Source: Coriolopsis trogii
Taxonomy: Eukaryota > Basidiomycota > Agaricomycetes > Polyporales > Polyporaceae
Assembly (NCBI GenBank): GCA_020543525.1
Contig: JAHYIO010000003.1
Coordinates: 2,356,001-2,420,000 of the forward strand
Length of the DNA: 64,000 bases
Direction of reading: 5' to 3'
In this document: in pieces, positions 47,768 through 58,018 of the stretch
Numbering within the stretch: the stretch's first letter is position 1
How the letters are laid out: every line of letters begins with the position of its first letter
Notes under the pieces: generated by a model
What the model saw: the letters and a program-made list of their open reading frames with translations, nothing else
Databases searched by the model: none
What the model was told of the DNA's origin: nothing
Position numbers and translations under genes: made by a program

Positions 47768-49549
47768 TCATAGTATATTATGCGGGAAGGTGTGATCTTT
47801 GAGCATCGACATAATCATGGACGCGATGTCGTCTCTGTACTTGCTCTCTACAGCAAAAAGTACTTCTATCTCCCTCGTTCTCGAGGACACTGCATCTGAC
47901 GTGCTTTCTTCTCCTACGGTGTTTGACCAGAATACTCTGATGTATCTGTCATTGATCCCGCTGGTGTGGAAACGGCCCCCACTAGAAAAGCCGAAGTCTA
48001 CAGTATGCCAATCGATCCTGCGCCGGGGAAGCAGAACAGGGGCGGTCGGTGTCTACAGTCGACAAAGAGATGAAGGTTAAATCCAGAGTAGAGTACTCAC
48101 GCAAGGTTTGAATTCACGGATACTTGTCCAGGAGGGGCATCGAAAAACATGTATCGACCCTCGCCCACGGCGGTGGACATTAGATGATCTGCGACAGTCA
48201 TGTAATCCTTGATGAACGCAACGTCCCGGGAAGCCGTTATCGTTCGCCTTAGCGACGTAGCTATGTACTTGAAGTCGGAATTTGCAGGATCGAGCGTGCA
48301 CGGGAGCTGTCGCAAGCATGTTCAATCAGCGGACAGTCATCCATACTCTAGAAGAATCCCGTACAATGAATATGGCATTCCCAGCAACGTCAGGACTTTC
48401 CACCGCTCCAGAAACCCTCCGATACTGTATACCTCATGGTTAGAACTGCACCTGCTGAGGCGTGGTGATGACTCACACTCGCGGCATTAGTTACCCTGTT
48501 GACCGCGTCCGGTAGGTAGCGGTTCATAACGGTAACGATGAATGCGGTAAGACAGTCCTGTAAAGTTGGCCGAAACTGGGGCGCATTGTCTTCCATAGGG
48601 AATGCGGTATCTCTGAGCTCGCGAAGCTTGCATGCGGAGACTCTGAAGGCCACACGGGAGGTATCTCGGTTCATGACAGCATATCTATCCCCTAACTCAG
48701 CCATGGAACATGCCCGTGCCAGATGAGGCATTAAAGAAGCATAAGACTCAATGAGAGAGCCGTTTGCTGGAGGATATTCAACTTTGGTGAATGTAGGCAG
48801 AGGGTTTGGCGGGACGTCCACCGATTCGCCTTGGTACATTCTAGACAGAGTTTGCATGAACCGTAGAAGTACCATTGCATCCCCTAATGAGCATGGTTGA
48901 GATTGAGCCTGATAGCCACAGCAGAATAATTGCGTACCTAGAGTATGGTGCCATGTGACCCCAATGACGGTATCGGTGGAGGTCATGGTCAACTTGAAGA
49001 AGAGCAAAGAGAACGCATCGACAGACGACAGGTCTGTAGAGCTTGGATAGCTGGGGTACCGTGCAGGCCAATTACTCCGCGACCAAAGATGGCGACGTAT
49101 ATCGGTCTGCACGGTCCAAAGGTCGTCATCAGCGGATCCTTCAAAAGAGTTGACCTCCGATTCTTCGACTTCCACACCGATTGGAGAATCAGTCAGTGCG
49201 ATCTGTAGCAACCTCGTGAGTGAATCTGTGCGATGGCTGTGATGTCGACGACAACTACGTACCTCCCACTGACCATTGTGGTGGAACAATTTCCCTGCTG
49301 CATGCGGATAATATGTTAGTGTGCTCGCTAGTGCGCCGGTGAACCGCTGTGAACATATGCGCGTTGGGACGACATGCACATTCTCAATCTGAGAAGCGAC
49401 ATGAGGCAGAGGCCATCCAGTGCATAGGGAAGAGAAAGAATGCAGTCCTCACGTACGTAGGTCATCCACAGATCATATCCTGGCAGTCTGACCGTCCGTT
49501 GGCCGGCAAGAATAGTGGGAATTATGGGCTTCGTCTCCACTGTGTACAT
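47768..49549 (-). CDS. BAHD-like acyltransferase (transferase family)
   Basis: Acyl-CoA-dependent acyltransferase of the BAHD/trichothecene-acetyltransferase superfamily, 468 aa. Predicted exons are 49457-49549, 49263-49388, 48938-49202, 48477-48883, 48365-48424, 48101-48306 and 47768-48017. The N-terminus reads TVRLPGYDLWMTY; the usual early block IENVHVVPTR and ALASTLTYYPHAAGKLF follow. The catalytic HxxxD motif is HHTLGD, split by an intron. The late structural motif is DFGFSSGG, the counterpart of DFGWG. The expected VFFYP-like strand between exons 1 and 2 is missing in the spliced model, yet a different frame of the first intron would encode a similar strand (see findings). The donor and acceptor alcohols are unknown. 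The gene stands alone among housekeeping genes, so no pathway can be assigned. Confidence 0.8.
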
Positions 49550-49866
49550 CGACTGATGCAAGCGTGAGCAACTCCTCGTAGAGTAAGTGGTATGGAGGTA
49601 TGTTGTGTGGCAGAAAAGAAAGGGATGTCTCGTTGCCGGAGATCGGCAGTAGTAGTAGAATGTCAGAACGTCACAAGGCGCCTGTAAAGGAACAACAAGA
49701 ACTCGCGCCACCTCCGACAAAAACGTTTGACGCAATTACGGTGTCATCTCGACCAAGGCACGAGACAGCGACGTGACGAAATACAGTGCCATACAGTAGT
49801 ACGAGAGCGTTGGGAGACATGATAGAATAACAATAAAGGTCTGTCGCGCGGAATCCTGGCATTTGA
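49550..49866. other. Intergenic region, acyltransferase promoter and RCO1 3' end
   Basis: These 317 bp separate two minus-strand genes. No further gene is evident. Confidence 0.5.
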
Positions 49867-52800
49867 TCAGGAGGACTCAGTGGGGCTGGTCGAGTGCCCG
49901 ACATTGTTCACCCGCGTAGACGAGCCTGCGTCACTTACGGACGCTGAGTTCAATGCTGTCGAGGTAGAAGTTTGCCTCCGCAATGACCTGCGTGGGCGAG
50001 AAGAAGTGGAGACTGCCTTCGTGGGAGAGGTCTTGGCTGCGTCAGCAACAGAGCGGTTTGCTGTTGACGGAGAAGTGAAGGCGCCGATTCTGGGTAAACG
50101 GATCTTTAGAGTCGGCGTTGCTTCTGTCTTCGTCTCGACAGGTGGAGGAGGGGTAATGGGGCGATGGGGCCGGGCAGCAGATGACGAGGCGCCATTAGCT
50201 TTCTTCCTAGAGCCACGCTTGGCAGGAAGAGGCTCCAACTTAGAGAGGTCAACCTCAGCTTCCTCAGGGTCAGGTTTGATATGAATTGTGACTGGCCGCC
50301 GGGCAGATTGACGACTCCTCTTGGACCTGTTTGACGTGGAGGCCGATTGCGCCTCAGTCATATCGTCAGCTCCAAGCGACGCCAGCTGGGCACCGTTGCT
50401 ATTCGATGTGGAGGCTGTCGGAGTCATCACGACTGCTTCCGGTGGCCTGGCAGCCTTGCGACGTGCATCTGGCCGTTTGCCGGACGGGAATGCTAGCTCG
50501 GGGAGCTCAAAATCGACGTCCATAGGCGTGCCATCATCCCCAGATCGGCCAGATCTTCGCGTCGATCGTGACCTGGAGGGCATAGCTCGGGAGGCTGCGA
50601 TTCGGCGAGGACGTGATGTTTCTGTAGATATACTTCCAGATGGAGCCGAGCCACTGGTGGTCGTCTTGCCCTGGACATATCCTATCAGTCGAACCACTCT
50701 GTGGTTACGGATAATATCTGACCTTGGATGCAGAATGCTTAGGCTCGGACCGACTGGGCTTCGCCTCACGTACGCCGTTAACGCTCGCCTTCTGGGTATC
50801 ATCGCCGCTAGTTGGACTAGATGCGTTTCGCAGCTGCATATCACATAGCATCTACACAGGCACTCATAGGTTGAGTGACGCGCTAAAGCAAGGTCGACGA
50901 ATCACATCACCTGAGCTATGCTGACATCGTCCGACGTGAAACGTGGCGGTCCAACAGAGAGCGATGGGACGTCCCGCTCGTCTTCAGAATTTAGTGAAGT
51001 CAAAGGCGACGATAAGGCACTTGAGCTAGCAACATCCAGCCTTCGCTGGAGGTCAGCCTCGAACTTGTGAGAGGTGAAACTCGTAGACTGACCTGTCAGA
51101 AACGGAGTCCCCTCGGCGATTTCTCGCTATCTTGTCCCAGAAATCGAGAGTAATGATTCTCTCTGGTACTCGATAGCGTCGACCGTTGATGAGAACTTCG
51201 TCGGCATGCAGCTTGTCAGGAACAATCGCAGGAGGAGGCGCAGAGTCCGCCTGTATGATATCGATGTTGCCGTTATTCCATTGGTGAGGCTTGGTTATGT
51301 CAATGGGTGTGGCGTTTGCTCGAGGTATGCGACGTTTGGGTTGCTGTGCCATACACCGCGACTGTGAGACAGACATTACACGCATAAGACGCCGCATATG
51401 CTTACCAATATTTGTTCGGCGTGATTTGGGCACATCCACTTCTTCGACCACACCGGCATGACGCTCATGGGCGGTTCAAGACAATCCAGATGCCAATGCA
51501 GATGACAATAGTCGCATGAAATGATGGGTCGCCCGGTATCGTAATTATTCGGATGACTGGCGGTTGCCCTCCTGGCCCGCTTCACGGCAGGAGCATCAGC
51601 AGCCAAGCCAGGCGGGAGGGCAGAGGTGCCGCAGCGAAAGCAGAGCACTGGATCACCATTGCGATCGCGTAATCTGAACGGATCTCGGTCTTCTAACTGA
51701 CCATGGCGACTGAAGCTCACCATCAGATACAGTTGTCAAAACGAAGAAAAGGGCTTACTTGAATCGGGCTTGTTTGACTTCAGACATATCCTGATATGTG
51801 CCCCTAGGACCAGTTCCCACTGTGTGCACGATATGAGCAACTGGAAACGTGGCCCACAGGAGATACTGACCGTCTTTGAAGAAAGAGCGAATGTCTTGTG
51901 GTAATTGGTACTCGGTGGGGGTCTGGTAGGAAAGCTCATGTACTAGCGGATTCATGAACTTCAACGATGTTGGTGGTTTGGGAGAAGGCCGCTATCCGGT
52001 GGCACTGATCAGCGATGATACGGAAGAAGAGATACAGTACCGAATTACCTGCTCCAGCAGACACGCCGGACAGAACCATCTGGACTCCCCCTCCGGAAGA
52101 TCTGTCGCCTCCATCGGGGGATCCAGACAAAGCCAATGGTAAGCCCTAGGACACCCATCGCAATATACGAGGGCGCCCAGAGATCGACAAGCAGAGCAAT
52201 GGTCTTGGTTGGACTGGGGATGGTCTGAACGACCCGGATTGAGGCTTAAAATGGAGAGGGCTCACCAATGTCGGTGCAACATCACCGTTTAATGACACAG
52301 TACCGGGCTCCTCCTTCACCTTCACTACTGGCTCTCTCTCTCGCTCCTTGCCCTTTCCCTTGTCCTTCGTTGTCCGGGTACGATGCCGTTTGAATACCTC
52401 TGCAGCCTCAGGAGGAGAGTCTTCTCCATGAGGAGACGGTGCTCGAGAGATCATAGGGTCGTCAGAGTCGGGAGGAAGGAGGGCAGGATCAATATCTGAC
52501 AACGGGTGCGATGACGAAGCGGTCGCTTCCGGCAACGCAATGGGATCCGAGGGGGGTGCTACCACAGCGAGGCTACGAGCAGAAGCACGTTGAGACCTGC
52601 TGCTTTCGATCCTGTCGGCGTGTGCGCATGCGAGTGCAGAGGGACAACAGCGACCGACAAAGTTTCGATGTGGTTGCGAGTGCAAAAATGGACCAAAATT
52701 TCGACGGAGTCAATTTGTATAATGACAGAATGGAACATATCAACGTACCCTTTGTCCAGAAGGCGAGCCCTCTTCCTCCGAGACCCATCCATATCGGAGG

Positions 52801-53050
52801 GAGCTGCAGAGATAGAGCCCGCAAAATGCGTGGTATATGTTGTCCCCGGGTCGGAGGCGGGTAGGTACGAGTATGTTATGGTGGGTTTTTTGGGGTCTTT
52901 CTTCTGGACCCCAGCTTGCTGAAGAGTTGCAAGAGGAGGGGGACCAGGCAAGATTTCGGTAGCCAAGGACGGGTCACCTTCAAGATGGGGTGGTTGCGAC
53001 ACAGAGACTCCTGCCTGCAAGAACGCGGGCACATTCTCGACGGTGGCCAT
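49867..53050 (-). CDS. RCO1-like double PHD-finger protein of the Rpd3S deacetylase complex
   Basis: Likely homologue of yeast Rco1, the PHD-finger subunit that with Eaf3 targets the Rpd3S histone deacetylase to transcribed chromatin. Predicted exons are 52749-53050, 52266-52596, 52049-52213, 51871-51991, 51759-51819, 51406-51709, 51104-51343, 50911-51045, 50723-50851 and 49867-50670, giving 863 aa. PHD1 spans about 212-266 with CSAC, CDGC, HWLCLDPPM and FCPAC. The family linker runs through LPQDIRSFFKDVGTGPRG. PHD2 spans about 345-425 with CFRCG, CDYCHLHWHLDC and MCPNH. Conserved INGRRYRVPERIITLDFW follows. The N- and C-terminal thirds are Ser/Pro/Arg-rich and disordered. The exon 7 donor is uncertain: a weak GTTTCT donor keeps the frame, while the stronger GTCAGT nearby would not. 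Identification is good; complex membership is inferred. Confidence 0.85.
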
Positions 53051-53813
53051 CGCTTGACCGGTCGTGCGCACGCGAGCGAAACGAAGTACAAGTCGCGAGA
53101 GCCGCGTGGAGGAGTTGTTGTCTTTGCCCGCCAGTGTCAGTGGTTCACAAGAGCCTGAGACGGTCACCGTCAGTGGCGATGATGGAGGGAAGCGACAACA
53201 TGCGCTTCACATTTTCTCCTACTACCACATATGTTTTATGACAGACAACAATATTATGCTCTATGTTCCCCAACATCCCATGCATAGTCGACACTCGCAC
53301 ATTCATGACCGTGCCTGCGGACCAGCACGAGCGTTCTTTGCGGGTTCCGCTAATTAAGCTCATCGCAGTCTCTGCCCAGTCTGTCGTCACTGCCTTCATG
53401 CATCCGTCCATACCCACAATTTAGTAGCTTGCAAACCCCACCCGGACAGACTATGACCTCACCTGCTGGAGGATTACGGTTACACTGCCATATGTGCATA
53501 TAAGCAGGGAACTGGGTGAATTCGAAGGTGCCAAGTTGCGTCTTGCTCTCGTACCGCTGGCGACATTCATTCTTCCGCTCGCCCGAGAGATGGGGTTCGT
53601 GCGTTGACAATTGAAGCAGACCCAGGAACTGTAAGACAACTCTGCACGGTCAGAGAAATGACACATAGACGCTACATGAAGCACGTATTGCTCACTATTC
53701 TCTGAACCCGTTCCAACCAGCCATAGAGTTAAAGGCATGACGAAGACTCTTCACCATGCATAGGCCTGTATTAGTGGTACCGTTCTTCTCGTGCAGGTGA
53801 GTCACTGGTATTG
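53051..53813. other. Intergenic region upstream of the RCO1-like gene
   Basis: These 763 bp contain the promoter of the RCO1-like gene and short frames without motifs. No gene is supported. Confidence 0.4.
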
Positions 53814-54673
53814 CTAGGATAGCGAACATGCATGAATCCCTGCAAGTCGACAGATGCATCCTGACTCTGGACCCAACCCCTTGCCGGTGTCTGAGATTCT
53901 AAATGATCATAATTTCGATCCTCACACAAGTCGAACAGCGCAGACATTGCTCACCTCCGGATACAGTGTATACCAGCCACCCAAGATCCGGATCCTCCAT
54001 GAGTAACCTTGCCTGAAAGCTAAAAAGTCAGCTCAATACAGTCTGTTACCGCTTACAAGCGCTCTTCTGTAGCTTGTGAAAATAGAGAACAATGATGAGG
54101 GCACGCGAGTAGTCGAAGATGCATTGCACTGGCCATGCAGCACTGAATGAAGGTATTAGGTAACGATGCATGAGTCCTTCTCGTCGCTCAATGAGAATCG
54201 AGCGCTAAAGTCACGTACCCTGGTTCTCACGGTCGTGACGGAGCAGTTTGCTCTCAGAGGCTATGTCTCCAACGTTAACGCGATACTCAGACTCATACAC
54301 AACTTCAAGTTCATCGACTGACATGCATTTGTCCCGGAGGAAACTTGTCGCTATATATTTCGCGAAGACAGAGCTACGGATTTATTCTCCTCCAACTACC
54401 GTAACGACTCGTAGGTATAGTGTTGGATTGACCAACTCTATGGGTAGAATGATGGATCCACTCCGCAGCGACGTTCCCGGATTGCGAACGTGCAATCCTC
54501 TGACGCTTGGGGACCACTGATGGTACCTTAGCCTTACGTCGGGGTTACATACGAAAGTAAGTGGATGACTTGTGCATATGGATGAATGATGTTCGGAATA
54601 GGTTGGTCAAACCTGGATTGCTCACGGGAAACTCTAGATCCAAAGAGGTAGGACGTATGAGCAGAGGCTTCAT
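53814..54673 (-). pseudogene. Candidate small gene with one in-frame stop
   Basis: Five segments joined at canonical splice sites form one frame of 189 codons: 54626-54673, 54219-54516, 54057-54142, 53955-54012 and 53814-53890. Phases match at all four introns and the frame ends at TAG. The only break is a TAA at 54382-54384, inside exon 2. The translation around it looks coherent, with GSIILPIELVNPTLYLRVVT before and VFAKYIATSFLRDKCMSVDE after; a later exon gives RLLMEDPDLGWLVYTVSG. The strand-rich middle is vaguely arrestin-like, but I do not recognise a family. It may be a pseudogene, a sequencing error, or a chance assembly. No intron of plausible length removes the stop while keeping the frame. 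Confidence 0.33.
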
Positions 54674-55007
54674 TTTGATCTTGTCATTGTGAGTGCCGGT
54701 TTATGAGTCCCGGAGTTGACGGGCAAACAGTACGACCGAGTGACACCAGTTAGCCATAGACGACTTACGGCGCGGCGTGATTCCCACAGACTATCTCTCA
54801 GATGCACGAACGTGGGCTGTGTCCGCCTCGTCGATTCGCTCAATATCCCCGCCCATGAGGAATCGGCAGGTGGCGGCCTCACAACCGTTGAACACGGTCT
54901 TGACTACATCACCGTCTCTTCCGGTATATATACTCTGCGCAATGCTTGTTGGACTTGCCGTGGGCCTTCATCACCTCTTTCCCCGGTACATCAGAACGCT
55001 CGCTCAA
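54674..55007. promoter_or_regulatory. Region upstream of the SurE phosphatase gene
   Basis: This 334-bp interval lies between the candidate broken gene and the SurE gene. TATATA occurs at about 54925-54930, some 80 bp before the ATG, and could act as a TATA element. Confidence 0.4.
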
Positions 55008-56470
55008 ATGTGGAAGTCAGCCGCGTCTGTGCTCGCGCTCGCGTCGTGTGCTGCAGGGCTCAACATCCTGCTCACAAATGACGACAGCTGGGCTTCAGCC
55101 AACATCCGGTACGCACCTCTCCTTGCTCCACCGCCCAACTACTGACGCACCAGGCTCGCCAGTGCGACCTATACCGCGCTAAAAGCGGATGGTCATGATG
55201 TGCTGCTCGTCGCGTGCGTGTTGAACATCAGTGTCTCTGTGTCTTGTTGATATACTGCTTCCCAGTCCCGCTGTGCAACAGTCTGGCAAGGGCGGTACCT
55301 TCGTCTTGCCCACTACCAACATCACAGAGCCTGGAGGAGAGTTCGGTTCCATCCTCATCGGGGCCCCCGCCTTCGGCCAGAACTCTGACAATAGTGACTT
55401 TTGTGAGTACTCCGGCGACTTTCTACCACAGCGCAGGTCAGCTGAGCGGGTCGCATGTTGCAAGTCTACATCAACGGAACCCCCTCTGCCGCAGTGAGGA
55501 TATACTAAAGCTCGAGTTTCGGCTTAGCATTGAAATGAATGTCGTATGACCAGGCTATCTTTGGTATTGACATCGTCGCGCCGAAGAAGTTTGGCAGCTC
55601 TCCCATCGACCTCGTCGTATCCGGTCCGAACGAAGGCAAGAACAACGGACCCTTCACCTTCACCCTCAGCGGCACGATTGGTGCTACATACGCGTCCGTC
55701 GAGCGCGGGGTACGTTGCATAATGTCTCACGCCGCTCTACGGTGAACTCAATGTCAGGCAGATACCTGCTATTGCGTTTTCCGCAGGAAACAACACGCAC
55801 CGCTCATTCACGACCCTTACCGATGACGAGAATGACCCGGCTCACCTAGCAGCAAAGGTCGTTGCCAGTCTGGTTCGCGCTATCGCCGATGGCGTGAATG
55901 TGACCAAGGACCGTCTCCTGCCCCTTGGTGTCGGCATGTCGTACGTCTGAGAAGCCTTGGCTTGCGATGTCATATACTCAGGATCTCTCCAGGGTCAACT
56001 TGCCCACGTTTGGACCCGATAGCAATTGCACCGCCGTGCGTACATGATATGGTCCTGCATTCGTCATCGGTCTCATGGTCTCCCTTAGCCACCGTTCGCT
56101 CTCACCCGACTGACGGGAGGTGCAGTCGTCAACAAGGTTACCATTGACAACACAACAGGTTTCCCTGTCTCCAGCGATCTGTGAGCGCACGCGTTGACCA
56201 TACAGGCTACTAGACATTGACCCTCTTCCCTTGTTCATAGAGAGGCGATCGGGGTAAATACCAACATAAACGGGGTCCGTGAAGACCCTGGTGAGTAACC
56301 AATCCATGCACACACAAACGCAAAATGTTGATTCGCTCCTCATCGAAGGTGAAACTCCCACAAGCGCGGGTTGCCAGACTGCCGTCAGCATTTTCACCGT
56401 TGACTATGACGCTCCGGAGCGCATTGCACTTCCTATCAGGAAGCGCCTCCAGCGATCAGACAACTTCTGA
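55008..56470 (+). CDS. Secreted SurE-like acid phosphatase / 5'-nucleotidase
   Basis: Survival protein SurE-like metal-dependent phosphatase, predicted secreted, 322 aa. Predicted exons are 55008-55108, 55154-55213, 55266-55402, 55465-55493, 55554-55709, 55762-55940, 55993-56035, 56089-56180, 56241-56290 and 56349-56470. Residues 1-17 form a signal peptide (SAASVLALASCAAG). The catalytic start of the mature protein is LNILLTNDDSWASANIR, with the metal-binding DD pair. Other family blocks are DGHDVLLVAPAVQQSGKGG, INGTPSAAAIFGID, DLVVSGPNEGKNNG (metal-ligand Asn), SGTIGATYASVERGIPAIAFS and SIFTVDYDAP near the C-terminus. In filamentous fungi this family includes secreted acid phosphatases. The exon 3 end (phase 1, giving DFFYINGTP) is the least certain junction. 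Identification is strong, substrate unspecified. Confidence 0.9.
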
Positions 56471-56775
56471 TCAATCCAGAGGTTGCGATGAGGAGATGAT
56501 ACCTGTTGACCTGGAGTATACTTGAAAACCTGGCATATAGGAGAAGCTACAGGTACAAACAGGCCCATTGGCATTTAGTTTACATATTATCATGTAGTCA
56601 GCAAAGGCTTAAATGATGCTCGACTTATCGGTGTCGAGCTAGCTGCCAGTGCGAATGTCACTCAAGTTTCGTAGAGACGGGGAATCGAACCCAGCGCACG
56701 CGGCGCGTCTTCCCATTTTGGGTAGAGTAGAGGATCTCCGGTAGGCTCCAAATAAGCGTAAATAACGCGTTCAGC

Positions 56776-57891
56776 ATGGCCAACACCACCGTTCGAGGAG
56801 CGACTGCCATCCACGGCCAGAATCCGCAGGTACGGTCTCTGCTCATATAGTAGCGGAAGAAGTCCACAGCTGAGTCCTCAGTACCTAGTCGAATCTGTCA
56901 TCAGAAACCGCATATATGACTCTAACTACTGGAAAGAACACTGCTTCGCGCTCACTGGTACGTCCCCCGCTTGGACACGGAATGCCCAGTCCTAATGCAT
57001 GCGTTGGAATACAGCGGAGACACTCATTGACAAAGCCATTGAGCTGAAGGCGATCGGTGGCGTGTATGGGAACCAGAAGCCGACCGAATTCTTGTGCTTG
57101 CTCCTCAAGCTCCTGCAGATCCAACCGGAGAAGGAGATTTTGGTAGAATACTTGCAAGCGGATGAGTTCAAGTGCGTATTATTGCCATAAACCACGAACA
57201 GCTTCTCATCCTTGATACACGAGTAGGTATTTGCGAGCACTCGCCGCCATGTATATTCGCATGACGTTCCGACCTGTGGATGTCTATGAAACCCTCGAGC
57301 CCTTGCTCAAAGACTATCGAAAATTACGATATCATGGAATGGGTACGTGACATCGCGTATCGATATATCGACGAGCCTGTTTCTTACATATTGATAGGCG
57401 GATACACACTCACACATATGGACGAGTTCGTGGACCAACTCCTCACAGAGGAGCGAGTATGTGACCTCATCTTACCGCGACTCACCAAACGAGACGTGCT
57501 CGAGGACCTGGGTGAGATCGGCCCACGCAAGAGTCGTCTCTTAGATGCGATGGAAGGCAAGAGTGAGCACGGGAGCGACAGGAGTCGGAGCAGAAGCCGC
57601 AGTACGGATCGGAGTGGGAGCAGGAGTCCCCGACGAGCGGCGGGTGGGGACAGCCGTTCGCGGTCAAGGAGCTCTAGTCGAGGACGAAGCCCTAGGTCCA
57701 AGTCTCCCCGTTCTCCGTCGCCGACTGGCTCTCGATACGTCTCGCGCAGCCGCTCCGGCTCGCGGTCGCCATACCGGTCCAAGAGCAGGAGCATTTCGCC
57801 GGATCGCGTCAATGGCTCTGCTGCAGGGTCCCCGGGACGCTTCCGGTCACGAAGTCGTAGCATCTCTCCTGACCGTATGGACGTTAGTTGA
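56776..57891 (+). CDS. PRP38: Pre-mRNA splicing factor PRP38
   Basis: PRP38 family protein, a B-complex component needed for spliceosome activation in the nucleus. Predicted exons are 56776-56829, 56882-56957, 57015-57171, 57227-57342 and 57398-57891, giving 298 aa. The N-terminus MANTTVRGATAIHGQNPQ is near-invariant in the family. It continues with ESVIRNRIYDSNYWKEHCF, IELKAIGGVYGNQKPTEFLC, RALAAMYIRMTFRPVDVYE and HMDEFVDQLLTEERVCDLIL. After about residue 200 the protein is an Arg/Ser-rich RS domain, as in animal PRP38 and unlike the short yeast protein. The region downstream of the SurE stop (56471-56775) serves as promoter. Identification is certain. Confidence 0.96.
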
Positions 57892-58018
57892 TATGTGCCT
57901 GTTAACTGTATTGTGTCAACCAACGTCGTTCCTCCGCCTCTTTCAATACAACGGCTAGTATGCTTGAACTGTGTTAGAGAATTCGAGTGTGAACTTGCCG
58001 TTTGACTTGTTCGACGTC

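Noticed and set aside
56680..56720. A tRNA gene on the minus strand, suggested by a GGTTCGATTCCCC T-loop-like sequence.
   Set aside because: The presumed 3' acceptor TCTCTAC has no matching 5' acceptor within 100 nt, the T stem has a mismatch, and there is no A-box.
56658..56867. A 69-codon minus-strand frame upstream of PRP38.
   Set aside because: It overlaps the PRP38 first exon and promoter and shows no recognisable family or splice context.
57384..57923. A 179-codon open frame antisense to PRP38.
   Set aside because: It mirrors the RS-domain codons (AGY/CGN), which leave the opposite strand free of stops. The sense frame is a clear PRP38.
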